From Brugia malayi (lineage: Eukaryota; Nematoda; Chromadorea; Rhabditida; Onchocercidae): a DNA stretch of 64,000 nucleotides. Position 1 is the first letter of the stretch, and each line of letters starts with the position of its first letter. Shown here one piece after another: positions 38,230-49,863 of the stretch. The position numbers and the translations under genes are program-made. The stretch covers positions 18,348,721 through 18,412,720 of the forward strand of contig NW_025062479.1 in NCBI RefSeq assembly GCF_000002995.4. Reading direction: 5' to 3'. The notes under the pieces were generated by a model. That model was not told the origin of the DNA and made no database searches. It saw only the letters and a program-made list of their open reading frames with translations.

Positions 38230-40942
38230 ATCCCTCATTTCAAGACTTAGTTTTCTAATTCTTCGAAAGTGGATATTGTGAAACTGTCATCTGATCAGTT
38301 GAAAAAGAAATTTGTAAGGAATTGAAATATAAGGATGTAAGTAAAAGGAATGCTGAACGTAATTAGTGAAAGAATTTTTTGACTAGCTGCCTAAAACTTC
38401 GCACTATTTTTGGAAAAAATATATTCAACGTTATTTTGTTTCGCGATATAACGGCCATTTGATGAATTCTCATCTTCTCGATAATTTTTTTGCAAATTAA
38501 TCTTTATAAACAAAAGGAGTAAATCTAGAACCTTTCAAGTGTTACACATGACTTCTTTGTATGTTGAGAGTGCCGTGAAGAGTAGTCTTTTTAAATCGAA
38601 AATAGGGATATTAAACATCCTCATCCTATTATTTTTGAAGATAGTTCATAAAGAAACGTCCCTATGTAATTTATAAGCTATGTCTTTATGTCATGTTTTT
38701 AAATGCTCTATCAGAAATATTATAGACTTCATAATTTAACTTAGAAGATACGAGAAAAGTCCGAAGTACTTGGATTTTGCAATATCTTCAAGTTAGAAAA
38801 TTTTGCCTGAAATCTTGCAAATTTGTCCTGAAGTAAAAGATATATTTTTTTACTGCATACATACGGTAGACATGAGGACATTTTTTACAACATTGCTTTT
38901 TTTTTTGTTTTAAAATCTTCGAAAGTGGGATTACCAGGAAATTTAGTATTTCTTGGTCTCATTAAGATAATTTCGTGAACTTTTAAGAATTAAAAAAAAA
39001 AAATATGAGTCAGGAATGTAAGTTGTAGGTTGCTATGTAGATCATTCTAGTATGAATTTCGGAGATAAATTCTTGCAAGGCAATAAAATTGAAGAGGTAG
39101 TAAGATATTGAAAGCAGATCCGATTAGGAATATGATAAATATCAAACGAATAAGGACGGCTAGGGTGCGATTAGTATGGAAGTTTCCTAGGATCTGCAAA
39201 TCGCTACAGAGAGTGCTAGAAATTTCCTGTTTATCCAGTATTGAAGAGAACATTGAAAATTACAACAAATGTGCGAATTACGCAGTTAATTAAGATCTAG
39301 TCAGAACCACTTATACAAATTGCTATAACCAATCACTTTTACGTATATCTAGCACTTTACATATCTCCGAATTATAACCGCTATATATCCATTATGCAAT
39401 TCTCGATGGTTGTACATTGCAGGAGCTTCCTCTGCTGATGAGTTATTCAAAAAGTTTTATAAGCATTGTCCTATTATAAATTCTATGGGACAACAAGCAG
39501 ATGGTAATATTATGTATTGAACAAAAAGAGGACAAAACTTCTCAGTTTTCGTTCATAATTGAATTGCACTGATATTACACGAGTTTATATTATTTCCCAT
39601 CTCCTACCACAAAATGGGGTTAAACTAGTGGAATTATTTGCACAAAAGCATATTGGAAAGGTAAACATCAAAGGATTATAATAGTTTTTTGGTTTCCTAA
39701 GGCCTACATCATCTATAATAGCAAAATTTTCAGTATAGGTAGAAAAAATTTACTAGAGATTAGGGAAAATTCCTGTATGTTTTATTAGCTTATTTTTCGC
39801 CTTTCACTTCATTTTGAGAGTGCATTCTAATCTAATTCAGAAAAAGTAAGCTATACGGGATACAACAGTTCGTTGATTCGTTTGCACGAATTATTCAAAT
39901 TTTCAATACATATATATACTCTGCTTGTATTACTGCGCTTTCAGCTTCTAACCCATCCTTTTTATATACCTCCTATTTTATGGACGAATACATCATTAAA
40001 CCTTAGTACTTCAGAATACTGAAAGTGTTCGAACTGCTGTTGTGTGGGAATTAACATGTTTCATATAAAACAAAGAAAACATCTCCAAATAATTGGGAGT
40101 GGAAAAGATTTAATGATCCGTTTTTCCAAAAAAAACTTCGACTGCTTAGTCAGAAACGAAATTCAAGAATGCATTGAACAAAACCTCCTTATCATGGATT
40201 AAGCCAAAAAAGTTTAGCGAAGTCACAATCATCGTTTTGCTGATGACAGTAGTACTCCTTCTCCATATTTCCACATTAATCTCAATATTTCAGTATCGTC
40301 GTCCTCAGTCTCTTCGTAAACTGTGATGTAATTTAAAAGTAGAAGGCACCACAGCAATTCCTATCTGATTAAGTTTACACCACGCGTACAGCGCTCATTC
40401 ATTGTCATATTCTGTGGACCGAAATATCTTCAAAGATAAGAAAGGCACTTGCAAAGTGGTACTTGTATGAGTGAACTAAATATGTATTTGGATTTTCCGC
40501 TATACCTATCAATGCATACTTTCATTTGATAATTTGATAATAAAAACTTGAATAATACCTTTTTATATGTGTGCATAGCGAAAATAAACAAAAAACATGA
40601 AGACGCAAAAAAATGACGAATAGTTAACACAGAAAAAGAAAAGCCATAACTTATGAAGCAATGACAAACGATAGTTTTAGAACAATTCATAACTATAAAG
40701 CGGGGAAATATCTGACATTATCAACCTCAACTTTTAAAACTGTGAGAAAATGCTCTTTAAGTTTCATCATTCGAACGCAGATTCTTTCCAAAAAATTTAA
40801 AATATTACGTATAATAGTTCTTTAAAGCTTATAGTTCCCATCACTTCAATTCTTCAGCAATTTTTACTTTAGATAAATTGTGATTTCTTAATTAAAAATA
40901 GCTGAAAGGTTTCTATTCCCAATCTTCTATATAATACTTATT
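38230..40942. other. convergent 3' intergenic region, innexin / NPRL2
   Basis: It lies between two convergent genes. Open frames on both strands at 39047-39293 are short and without splice context. There are several A or T homopolymer runs but no recognisable coding segment, RNA gene or mobile element. No canonical AATAAA lies close after the innexin stop. Confidence 0.5.
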
Positions 40943-43900
40943 CTACTTTGAAATGAAAACAAAATTTCCATCATCACGAACAGCTTCCAACAATCTAACT
41001 GGTGAAATAGCAAAAATGACTGCTAAATCTTCCAAAGAGCGAGTACCATCGCATAATTTAGCTATCCTGTAAGTAAATTTAACATGAAAATAATATTCAG
41101 TGATATAACTTGTTTCTAAAAGTTATACTCTCTCTTACATATAAACAGTAAATTAAATAAAAGTAAATGTGAGATTCTGCTTTATATTGTAGACCTTTTC
41201 TTAAAGTTTAGAATCAGTGCAGTCGATCAAACAATGAATTTATGAAGAATTAAGAATTAAATACATGAACGGATCCATGTGTCCATCAAAAAAAACGAAA
41301 ATGGAGTAACGATAAATTTAGTTGGAAATATTTCCACCTTTTCAATAAAAAAAAAAAAAAAAAAAAAAAACTTGAAACAGGTAAATTTACCTTCGCATAT
41401 CGCACTTCTTCAAACACACAGGATAAATGCACAGCTTTCGAACAAATCCGTGACATATACCAAATTGTATCGCACGTCTTTCATCAACATTGTACTGCCT
41501 AGGAGACATCCTTTCACACCAATCTTTCATTGTCATACCTGTCTGAAAACGAGTTTAAATAAAATGAAAATGATCCAGATAAATTATCACGCAACATTAC
41601 GGAAATGTGAATTATAACTTGTAATTCTAATTTAGAAGATTATTAGTGAAATAGCTCCGACAAACATACTTTCAAACTAGCATATAATCGGAATACATCA
41701 GGAAATAGTGGTTTTCGACCTGAACGTTCACCTCCATCATTTACTGGCCGTATAAAATCCAAACATTCATGAAATGATTAGTAAGCAAATGAATTTAATG
41801 CAAGTTGAGATAATTTGAAAATGAAACTTTGCCCAACAATAAGATTTAGAAAATGTTGAGAACTTACTTCCTTTGTATATCTACTGAGGACAAGCAAAAT
41901 CACTCTCCAATCATCATTAAATGGAAATGGATGATCGCAAAAGAGAAAGGTGTAATTATTGCGATGGAAATCTCATTTATGAAAGAAGAAAAAACAAAGT
42001 TCCCTAATTTAACTAGTAAAATTCCGATAACTCTTGTTGATTTTTTGATTACAGAAGCAATATATTCGAAAAAACAAAATACTGAGTACTAACTTTGATA
42101 AGATCGGTATTCATATAAAAATCATGTAGCTGTTCGGTGGCAACGTATGTGTTAGCATACATAAAGAGAGGTATTAATGTTAAACAACCATAGAAATGCA
42201 AATTACGAACACATCGCATTACTAGATCAGTATCTATTTGTACTAACATGGCAATTTCTTTAATGCAACATACACCGTCCACTTTAGGACAAATCTGAAA
42301 TCAATGACGAGCTTTCCTTTAAATTCAACTCAATATTTTTCTAATAAATTTTAACACAACATATTCATCGATTCCACCTATTATTTTCAGAGTCATCGTA
42401 TAGCTGGAATAACTCCAGCTAATAAAATGCTTTAATAATGTCGTACAAAAGTGCGCGTCATTTTAAATTTGGCAACATTCTATTTGGTTTTCGCTTTTTT
42501 CTTATAATGTATGTTGATATGAAATAGATTTCAGTACACAAAAGTAAGTATCATGTTGCAATATATAAAATGAAAAGTCCAATAGCAATCGAAAATAGTG
42601 TAGTATGCAACGACATAACAGTTTTGATAAAATGTAATTACATATAATATTCAATTACATATTAGCTTGTTTTAAAAAAGTTACTTCTAAAGAAGTGTTG
42701 TTACGTGTAACGGCGATATAACTTGTATTGCAAGCTCAACGACTAAAAGTAAAAGTCCTTTAAAAATATAAAAATTAAATGACATGCATCATTGACTAAA
42801 GAAACCTTCTGTGATAGAACATCCATTTTTGAGATATGATTTGGTGTATTTGGCGGTGGTATTTGTGTAAACATCGGCACCATGTATGGCTCTACCTGAG
42901 AATAATGATTGTTGTACAGAGTTTTATACAATTTGCTAAATGTCACAACAATCGCTTATATTCGAAAATCAACCGGTTTAATCGAAGTTTACGCTAACCT
43001 AAGCTTTAGCAATCAAAAAAAAAAAAATGTCTACACTAAGATTCTGCATTTGGAGGTAACTCGAACAACCCACCTTAGGTGGCTCAATACCATGAAACGA
43101 AGGACACAACTTTAAGTATATAGTTGTTTGATCAGTAACAGGGATTTTGCATTCACCTGGAAAAAAAAATCCTGCAATTCGAAGTAACTGATTCATCAGC
43201 GTAGCACCACACAATACTTTATAATTTTTCATGATGAAATTGGTAATCACTACATATTCTTTTCTAGTTCGCTGCTTATCTATGGTAACATGGTAACATA
43301 GTGTTATGTAAATACAAATTCGAATTTTTTTGTGTGAAAACATGTAAGAACACTACATTTATCTGAAAACATATGCATAGCACACATAAGCTAGTGTTTA
43401 AGAGAGTAGAATGATTTAAGGAGGCAAATCAAATTCAGTATTTAATACTGCGTAAACTATTTTGATTCTTCAATCTACGAACAAAAATGGTTTATTGTTA
43501 CAATTCAAAACTCCTCCTTATGAATAATTAACTGCAGTTATGTGCAAGTGATTATACTTAAAAGTATGCATAGCCGAAAATTTTTCTTTTTGGAAATCAA
43601 ATGTTTTTGCCCTAATAAGGCAAGAACAACACGTCAGTTGTATCTCATCAAAAAAATATATTATCAACAACAAGCATACTTGCTGTGCCTCTAACACAAA
43701 GTTTTCAAAGAAAGAAAACAATAATGGCAACAGTAATCCAAATCTTATCTTAATAATATATTTTTATGCCATATTTTTAATGTAATACAAAAATTTCTTT
43801 CCTAAAATCACTGAGTTATATTTTCTTCAAAAACATTATATATCGTTATGACATTAGTTTCATTCCATCAGGACTTTCATTCTGTATAAAAGATTTTAAT

Positions 43901-45794
43901 CTATTAAACATCAAAGCGAAACTCCCAAAATACAGTAGATTGGAATATCAAAATATTTTCGAGACTTACTGATTAAAATTATTAGTGTCTAAGAAAATAT
44001 GCTGTGATGCGTAAAAATTCAGACCTTACATCCCTAACACAACAATCAGTTCAAATACAAACATTAAAACTAAGATTCAGAGCTACAGTTAAAAAATTAA
44101 AACTAAATTTAAATAAAATTTAAAATTAAAACTAAGCTATATTAAAGTCCATTTCTGCTCAAGAAGTATGCATCGAAATTTGCGTACCATGCTCGTTAAG
44201 GCCTTTGAATATTTCCAGCAATAAATCAGGCAATTTACTCTGCGATTGTGACAAAAACCGCGTATCCTAAATATCTTCAGTTGTATTTCGGTTTACCCGT
44301 CAAAAATTTTCAATTTAGTCATCTCACTACTTTAAAAGTCCTTCACCTTCTCCATTTGCGTTAAATAAGCCGCACATTTCTGAACCATCGGTTCGTACAT
44401 GCAATCAATCTGACTGTTCTTATCAACCACAAAACAGACGTTGAATATATAGCGACCGCGAGCATATGAATCAGACTCTGGAATCTTTTAATATTTGCAA
44501 AGATATGTGGCACTATTCTGTTTTCTGCTAAACAATAACAACTGAAATAGCTCACAATATTTCTAGAACATAATATCACATTAGTGATGCCCAAAATTTC
44601 ATATCCTTAATCACTATAGAAAAAAAGACCGTGAAAAGGAAAAAAAGAAAAAAAAAAAAAGATTGGCCAACATATACAGTTCACTAATTTACTCTCTGAA
44701 GGAAAAGTTTTTCGAGCAAAAGAAAAGAGGCACGAGCATTCTGATTTTCCTGAAACTTAATGCTACAAGAATAATTGTTTTCTAACAATATTAAATGGTA
44801 TTGGGAAATAGTTATTAGCTATCAAGATCATTCCAAGAATATATTAGTTTTTTAGGATATGGATATATATATATAGATATGGATATATATATAGTTTTTT
44901 TTAGATATACTGGTCATGAATTTCTGAAGTTTTGTTTTTTTCTTCTTTTACAATTATCCAACAGAAACTGTGATGTGGTAGTCTCATATCTCGAATTACT
45001 TTTAACAGTTTTTAAGATTCATGATGTGCTCGTCAATAGTGCAGCACAACATTTACAAATGTGCCTGAGGAAAATTACTTCACTTTCTAAAAGTTATTTT
45101 TTTGAAAACTTTGTATTTTAAAACAGCTCTTATATATTCCAAAATCGAATCGAAAACGCAAAAATTACTTAGGAAAGTCACTTGTAGCGAAAATAATAAT
45201 CATTCTGATGTCGAATTTTACAAACTAATTTAAATTTTTTTGTTTTTAGAAGATTTGATCAAAATTTTGTTACTAGTAAGCGTGAACAGGTTTCTACCAA
45301 ACAAAAAAGATTTTAAAAGGAAAAAAAATTTAGTAGCTCATTCAAGTTTTCTCGTAACATAGCAGTAGAACTAACCGATACCAACAGGATGCCCTATCAC
45401 TTTGTATACTTTTCCATCACTGTTTTCAACGTGGTTCACTTTGATTAGTCGATGAAACAGTTCCGGTTTAGGGATTACAGCATTTGAAAATGTATCAAAT
45501 CTTTTTGCATCGAAGAGAAAATCGGGCATCTATAGAACTGATCATTACTTTACCATTAAACAGTTTTTAGCAGTCTTTTGATAAATGTGACATAAAATGA
45601 GATCATTATCATTTATCATCGTGAGGGATCAAGCTAGATATTTTAGCAAAAACGCAAAAGAAATAAATGAAGTTTTCACTGACTTGTATTCTAATTACTG
45701 GCCCTTTGTCTGCATCGAATTCGGCAAAAATGATAGCTTTCAATTTTGGAACATTTATCAGTTGAGAAAGGTAAGTACTTGTTGCAGCATACAT
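40943..45794 (-). CDS. NPRL2: NPRL2, GATOR1 complex subunit (Rag GTPase-activating)
   Basis: GATOR1 (NPRL2, NPRL3, DEPDC5) switches off RagA/B at the lysosome and so restrains TORC1 when amino acids are scarce. Exons in gene order: 45684-45794, 45382-45529, 44347-44477, 44188-44266, 43074-43156, 42806-42895, 42094-42294, 41670-41768, 41391-41542, 40943-41066; 405 residues, human 380. N-terminal longin-like part: IIFAEFDADKGPVI (about residues 22-35). Residues SYARG (90-94) align with the human loop holding catalytic Arg78, so Arg93 is the likely arginine finger. Middle: VEPYMVPMF. C-terminal winged-helix parts: DGVCCIKEIAMLV, then LCDGTRSLEDLA near the end. Exon 41670-41768 starts with homologous ECLDFI, but its intron ends in AT instead of AG. 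The start ATG is the only in-frame one in exon 1. Its promoter may be shared with PIGF upstream. Confidence 0.92.
41743..41770 (-). other. non-canonical 3' splice site and alternative acceptor in NPRL2
   Basis: On the minus strand the intron before the homology-defined exon ends ATTTCAT rather than TTTCAG; the last two bases are plus-strand 41769-41770. The next AG downstream, GGCCAG ending at 41744, can be paired with a donor GTACTC four bases beyond the usual one (upstream exon then ending at 42090). This keeps the frame but replaces ECLDFIRPV by VI, a loss of seven residues net. Confidence 0.7.
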
Positions 45795-46016
45795 AAATAA
45801 ACAGAATTTTTATATAACCTAGAAGTTAAATTTCTCAACTTCTCATGTATATGTTTCATTATACGTGACAAATTTGAAAATTTTTAAACACCTAAATTGC
45901 CAGTGCTTACTGTTCTCTATGACACTGAAACGTTCTATACTAAATAATTATCAAGTCGCTAAATGTCTTGTAAATTGAAGCTTAGGAATCGAAAACAACC
46001 AACACAAACTGCGAAG
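45795..46016 (-). other. PIGF-NPRL2 intercistronic region
   Basis: The 222 bases between the PIGF stop and the NPRL2 ATG carry no gene. On the minus strand CGTTTCAG ends at 45925 and is the best candidate acceptor for a trans-spliced NPRL2 leader (130 bases before the ATG). The short same-strand spacing suggests co-transcription. Confidence 0.55.
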
Positions 46017-47472
46017 TCATACAAATTTTTCCAATTTTCGCTGCTTTTCCAAATAGGAAAAAAGAATTTTATAACTACTGGTCAAACATCCAAGAATACC
46101 ACCAATCACTGCACCGAGAACACACGGAATTGGCCAACGCTGAAGGAGACTTAAGACGTAAAATATTGCTTAAAAATTAGAAATACAACTATGACATTTA
46201 TCATTTAATAGGTTGGTTACTGAAAAACAGCTTACAATAAGGAAATGATTAAACAGTCTTGGTAAACATCTCTTGTAAATCGAATAGAAATATATTTTAA
46301 AAAGAAATTTGCAATTACCTGCCACCAGCGATCCCAGTCAAAAGGAATAACAAATGCACCGAACCACGCACCAAACACACCACCCAGTGACAACTGACGA
46401 GCAAGCAAACACTTGTCTGATAACTGTCTAAATTTGCTTGAGCATAACGCATTGTGATTATTATCATAATAAATGTTAATTTCATATAAAAATTCAATAT
46501 TTTCTATCCAATGAACTTATACAGTACCCAATGCATTAACTACAACAAACATAAAATACATATAAAACTGAGAAATTAGCGGGAAGTTACAAATACAAAT
46601 ATCAAGAAGCTATATTTCCTTCTTCCACAGTGTCTCACTTCTCTTCACAGAGTTTATATTCTAGGAAAAGGTGATAACCGTGTTTTCCTTCTTTTTCTCA
46701 AACTTATTTTTTTTTTTAATTTCTCTTGATTTAATTTTAAAGCGTACTCATAGTTTCAGACAATGATTTATGACTCAAATTACTACTACAGTTATATGAA
46801 TTAATAAAAGGGAAACCTCTTTCCAAATAAAATATTATCCAAACTGTCGAAGTTTTCAGCAACTAACAACAATGGGAATATACTCACTATTGCAAGCACT
46901 ATCGAAAAGACGAAATTTGCTCCAAAATGGCTGAAATCATTGACGTGATGCGACTATGATACAAGCGGTATATCTGTAAGTTCTGTGTAGTGGAAACTGC
47001 ATACTCTTGTAGGTTTTAGAAAGAAGGAAGCAAAAATTAATCAACCTTAAAAGTGGGGCTCCCAAGAGAATTGCTGTAACATAGATGACAGTCACACCTA
47101 ATGCGGTATAACTGATAGCTCGACTTAATTTCATATAATAATAACCACTGAGTTTCTGGTTACGTGAATGTTGTCCGATTATTACGACACATACTGCATA
47201 AAAATCCAATAGAAAGTAATAACATCAACAATTCGTTAGATCTAATCAATGCTAAACAGTAAAAAGATTAAAAAAAGATTACAGGTAGGGAAAAAAAATT
47301 GATAGATGATCCTCAAAAAGTGCACCATTCTCCAACACTCTTCCAAGAAATGACCACGTTGAATATCAGTCCTGATACGAAAACAAAGCCCTGAAAGGAG
47401 AAAGAGGAAACCGCCCGAGACTAATCCACTCGTCAATAAACAAATTCGGTCTCTCGCTATAAACAAGCCCAT
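46017..47472 (-). CDS. PIGF: PIG-F, GPI-anchor ethanolamine-phosphate transfer partner
   Basis: Multi-pass ER membrane protein that stabilises PIGO and PIGG, which add ethanolamine phosphate to GPI mannose. Exons in gene order: 47385-47472, 47046-47193, 46888-46930, 46319-46423, 46017-46139, with phases joining: 168 residues from the chosen ATG. The C-terminal family core is clear: GGVFGAWFGAFVIPFDWDRW followed by WQRWPIPCVLGAVIGG, matching human GAWLGALPIPLDWERPWQ and WPISCTLGA. Upstream, AILLGAPLL matches human VLYGAPL. Hydrophobic spans are visible near residues 12-33, 55-80, 83-98, 105-130 and 135-155. Human PIGF is 219 residues, so a first membrane segment of about 45 residues is missing. 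It may lie in an unrecognised upstream exon, or the protein may be shorter. The donor of exon 1 (CTTT then GTTTTCG) was chosen to preserve frame. Confidence 0.85.
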
Positions 47473-49863
47473 TGTGAACAAATCTGGTCTCGGCACAGCG
47501 TTGCTCGCGTTGGGCAACAATGTTAATTTTGATTGAATCGTTACGAAAGTTGTAGTCCCTCTCTTTGATCAACATCTAGATGGTTAGAATGGAGTGAAGT
47601 AATTTTGATGTTAACTTTCCAGGTCTGTATTTAGAGTCTGTAACTAAGTTTATCAAATTTTCGTCTGTTCTTTTATTGATAGTTGGCTCGGAAAGGAAAG
47701 GAAATAACTTTTCTATCTCATTATGATATTTCTTCCTTGGAAATAAATTTTTGTTTGAAATTTCTACTTTTTTGAGGATTTCTTTAGTGCATCGTAGATA
47801 AAGCATTAAATAAAAAATCATCCGAAATTCTAACATGAGTGTGAATGGATTCTTGTAACAACTTTTAGCAGTAATTCGAGAAAAAAACGTATGGCAAACA
47901 ACAAGCTTTATAAAAATTTATGAAAAAATTCATTCAAGACTAGTTCATTTATGTCATATCTTATTTCTTCGAAAAATATTTCATTCTTCCTATAGGAATT
48001 TGCGCAAAATACTTTCCAGGTAAACTGGACGCAAGAGAAATGTCAAAAACATTAAATGTCTACATTTGGAGATTACTAGCAATTCCAGAAATTTCGGAAT
48101 CTTGTCTTATAATGAAATGCTTTATCTTATAATCAATGACAACTGTTTGTGGGTCTCAACCGAATGTTCTTTCTGAAAATTTTCTGCGTGTTTTGTCTTT
48201 ATAAGGAGCTATTTTATGGAGGACTGTTATGTTAGCAAATCGGACTTATTTCATTATTTTAAAGATCTATCGAAAGTTGTTTTCTGTAATCCAAAGCATT
48301 TCAGCTTTACTTGAGTAGCAGTCATTGGGATAAAATGAATTTAAAAAATGGATGCGACCCTCGAAAATTAAGCATAAATGTCGCACACTTGCAGGTTTAG
48401 ATTGCCGGAAAAAGAGGAAACAATCTAGAAATTTGCTTCCCTATATTTATCATATAATCAATTGGACGATTGGAGGATCTTCTGGTGAATTACAAATGTA
48501 TTGACTAATATAATAATAGCATGTTTTGGGAAGATTTCATCATTTAGTACTGGAAGTTTAGAAATTATAGAAATCCGTTGAGTAATGGTTGCTTACAATT
48601 ATAGCATAAAAAAGTAGGCTATGAATCTTTTGTGCAATTTAAGCCTGACGTCTCTTCCCTAAACTTTTCATTATTATGGAGAATATTACGAGCTTATTTG
48701 AATGGTGACTTTAGTCGTAATTTGCACTTTTTTTTTCAACTGTTCGGCATGTTAGGTTCTGACGAAGATGATAAGGGAGGAAACCCATCCACAGTGTTTA
48801 TAAAGAAAGTTTTGTTCATATTATCGGGGTGTGAATTTGTAAAACAAAATGACCGATGTTTAAAATTCCTTTTTCCATTTCTCATGATTCATATAACACG
48901 ATCTTAGATGCCTATTCAACTACTTCTGTAAAAGCAAGAGAGAAAAGATTCATCTATGATTAACTGTATTTTATTGATCAAGCAAATACAGAAAAAGTTA
49001 GTTGTTATGAAATTACTGAAGTAGTCAACTTTTGTTGTCACCAATAGACCGAATTATTACAGTTCTCGGAAATGTCATTTATGTAAACTTCATTCAGAAA
49101 ATTTGGTTTGAAAACCATTCCATAATTGCTAAAATCATTTTCAGATTTAGGTAGTTTAGTGACCATCTATCATAGACACAACAGTTCTCTGCCTATCCCT
49201 TATCTACAACCAATAATCCACATGAGGTGCTCATGTTTTTGATTATTGCTTAACAACCGTGTGATAACTGTGTGAAGATGTACTATAAAAAATGGTGTGG
49301 TTACTGTAGAAGGCTATAAGTCAGAAGGTTTTGTAAAAAATGATTTGAGTCGAGGAATTTTTAGTCAGTTTGTTTGATCAGTTACAAGCTTTTTGCTATA
49401 ACGTGTGAGTTTTATTCAAATTGCAATGCAGTTTTTAAATGTGTGGAAAGAAAGTTACTAATTTTTTTCTCAGACTTTCAATGAGACCTTATTCAAATGG
49501 ACAATTTTTATTTACAGATTTCAAAAAGTCACGAAGAACTTTGTCAGTTCTTTCTTCTTCAAACACTTTGTTATAATACTTTGGACAATTTTTGAAGCAA
49601 ACGAAACCAGTTATTTTTAATTGAATTTTATAATATGTGAAGTAGGGGAGGGGGGGGGGGTGGGGGGGGGGGAAGGGGTTAGGGTGGGGTGGGTTGATTT
49701 CTAAGAGATGACAATCAATTCAGTGCTTATTTCCAGCCTTACTTCGAGAAACATGAAATAAGGCCGGATGATTTAAAAATCATTACGTTCGGTAGCATAC
49801 GAGTGTTATAACAACAACAACAATGTAAATGTTTATCTTAAATTCAATGCAGAACACCATCTG
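47473..49863. other. intergenic region upstream of PIGF, downstream of methyltransferase gene
   Basis: It should contain the PIGF promoter and possibly its missing 5' exon. A minus-strand ATG at 47575 lies directly after a CATCTAG acceptor motif but opens a different frame from PIGF. A minus-strand open frame at 47576-47836 (86 residues, Lys/Leu rich) has no recognised similarity. A guanine-rich tract lies at 49644-49694. Nothing else supported. Confidence 0.5.
49644..49694 (+). repeat. poly-G tract, potential G-quadruplex
   Basis: About 50 bases made up almost only of G runs of three to ten, interrupted by single T or A bases, ending with GGTTAGGGTGGGGTGGG. This is striking in an AT-rich region and meets the usual four-run quadruplex pattern several times over. 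It lies about 170 bases downstream of the methyltransferase stop, so a transcript of that gene would carry the C-rich complement. Confidence 0.9.

Noticed and set aside
42999..43343. Minus-strand frame reading into the NPRL2 exon from upstream
   Set aside because: The TTTTTCCAG acceptor at 43156 joins in phase to exon 44188-44266 and matches NPRL2; the upstream part is intron read-through.
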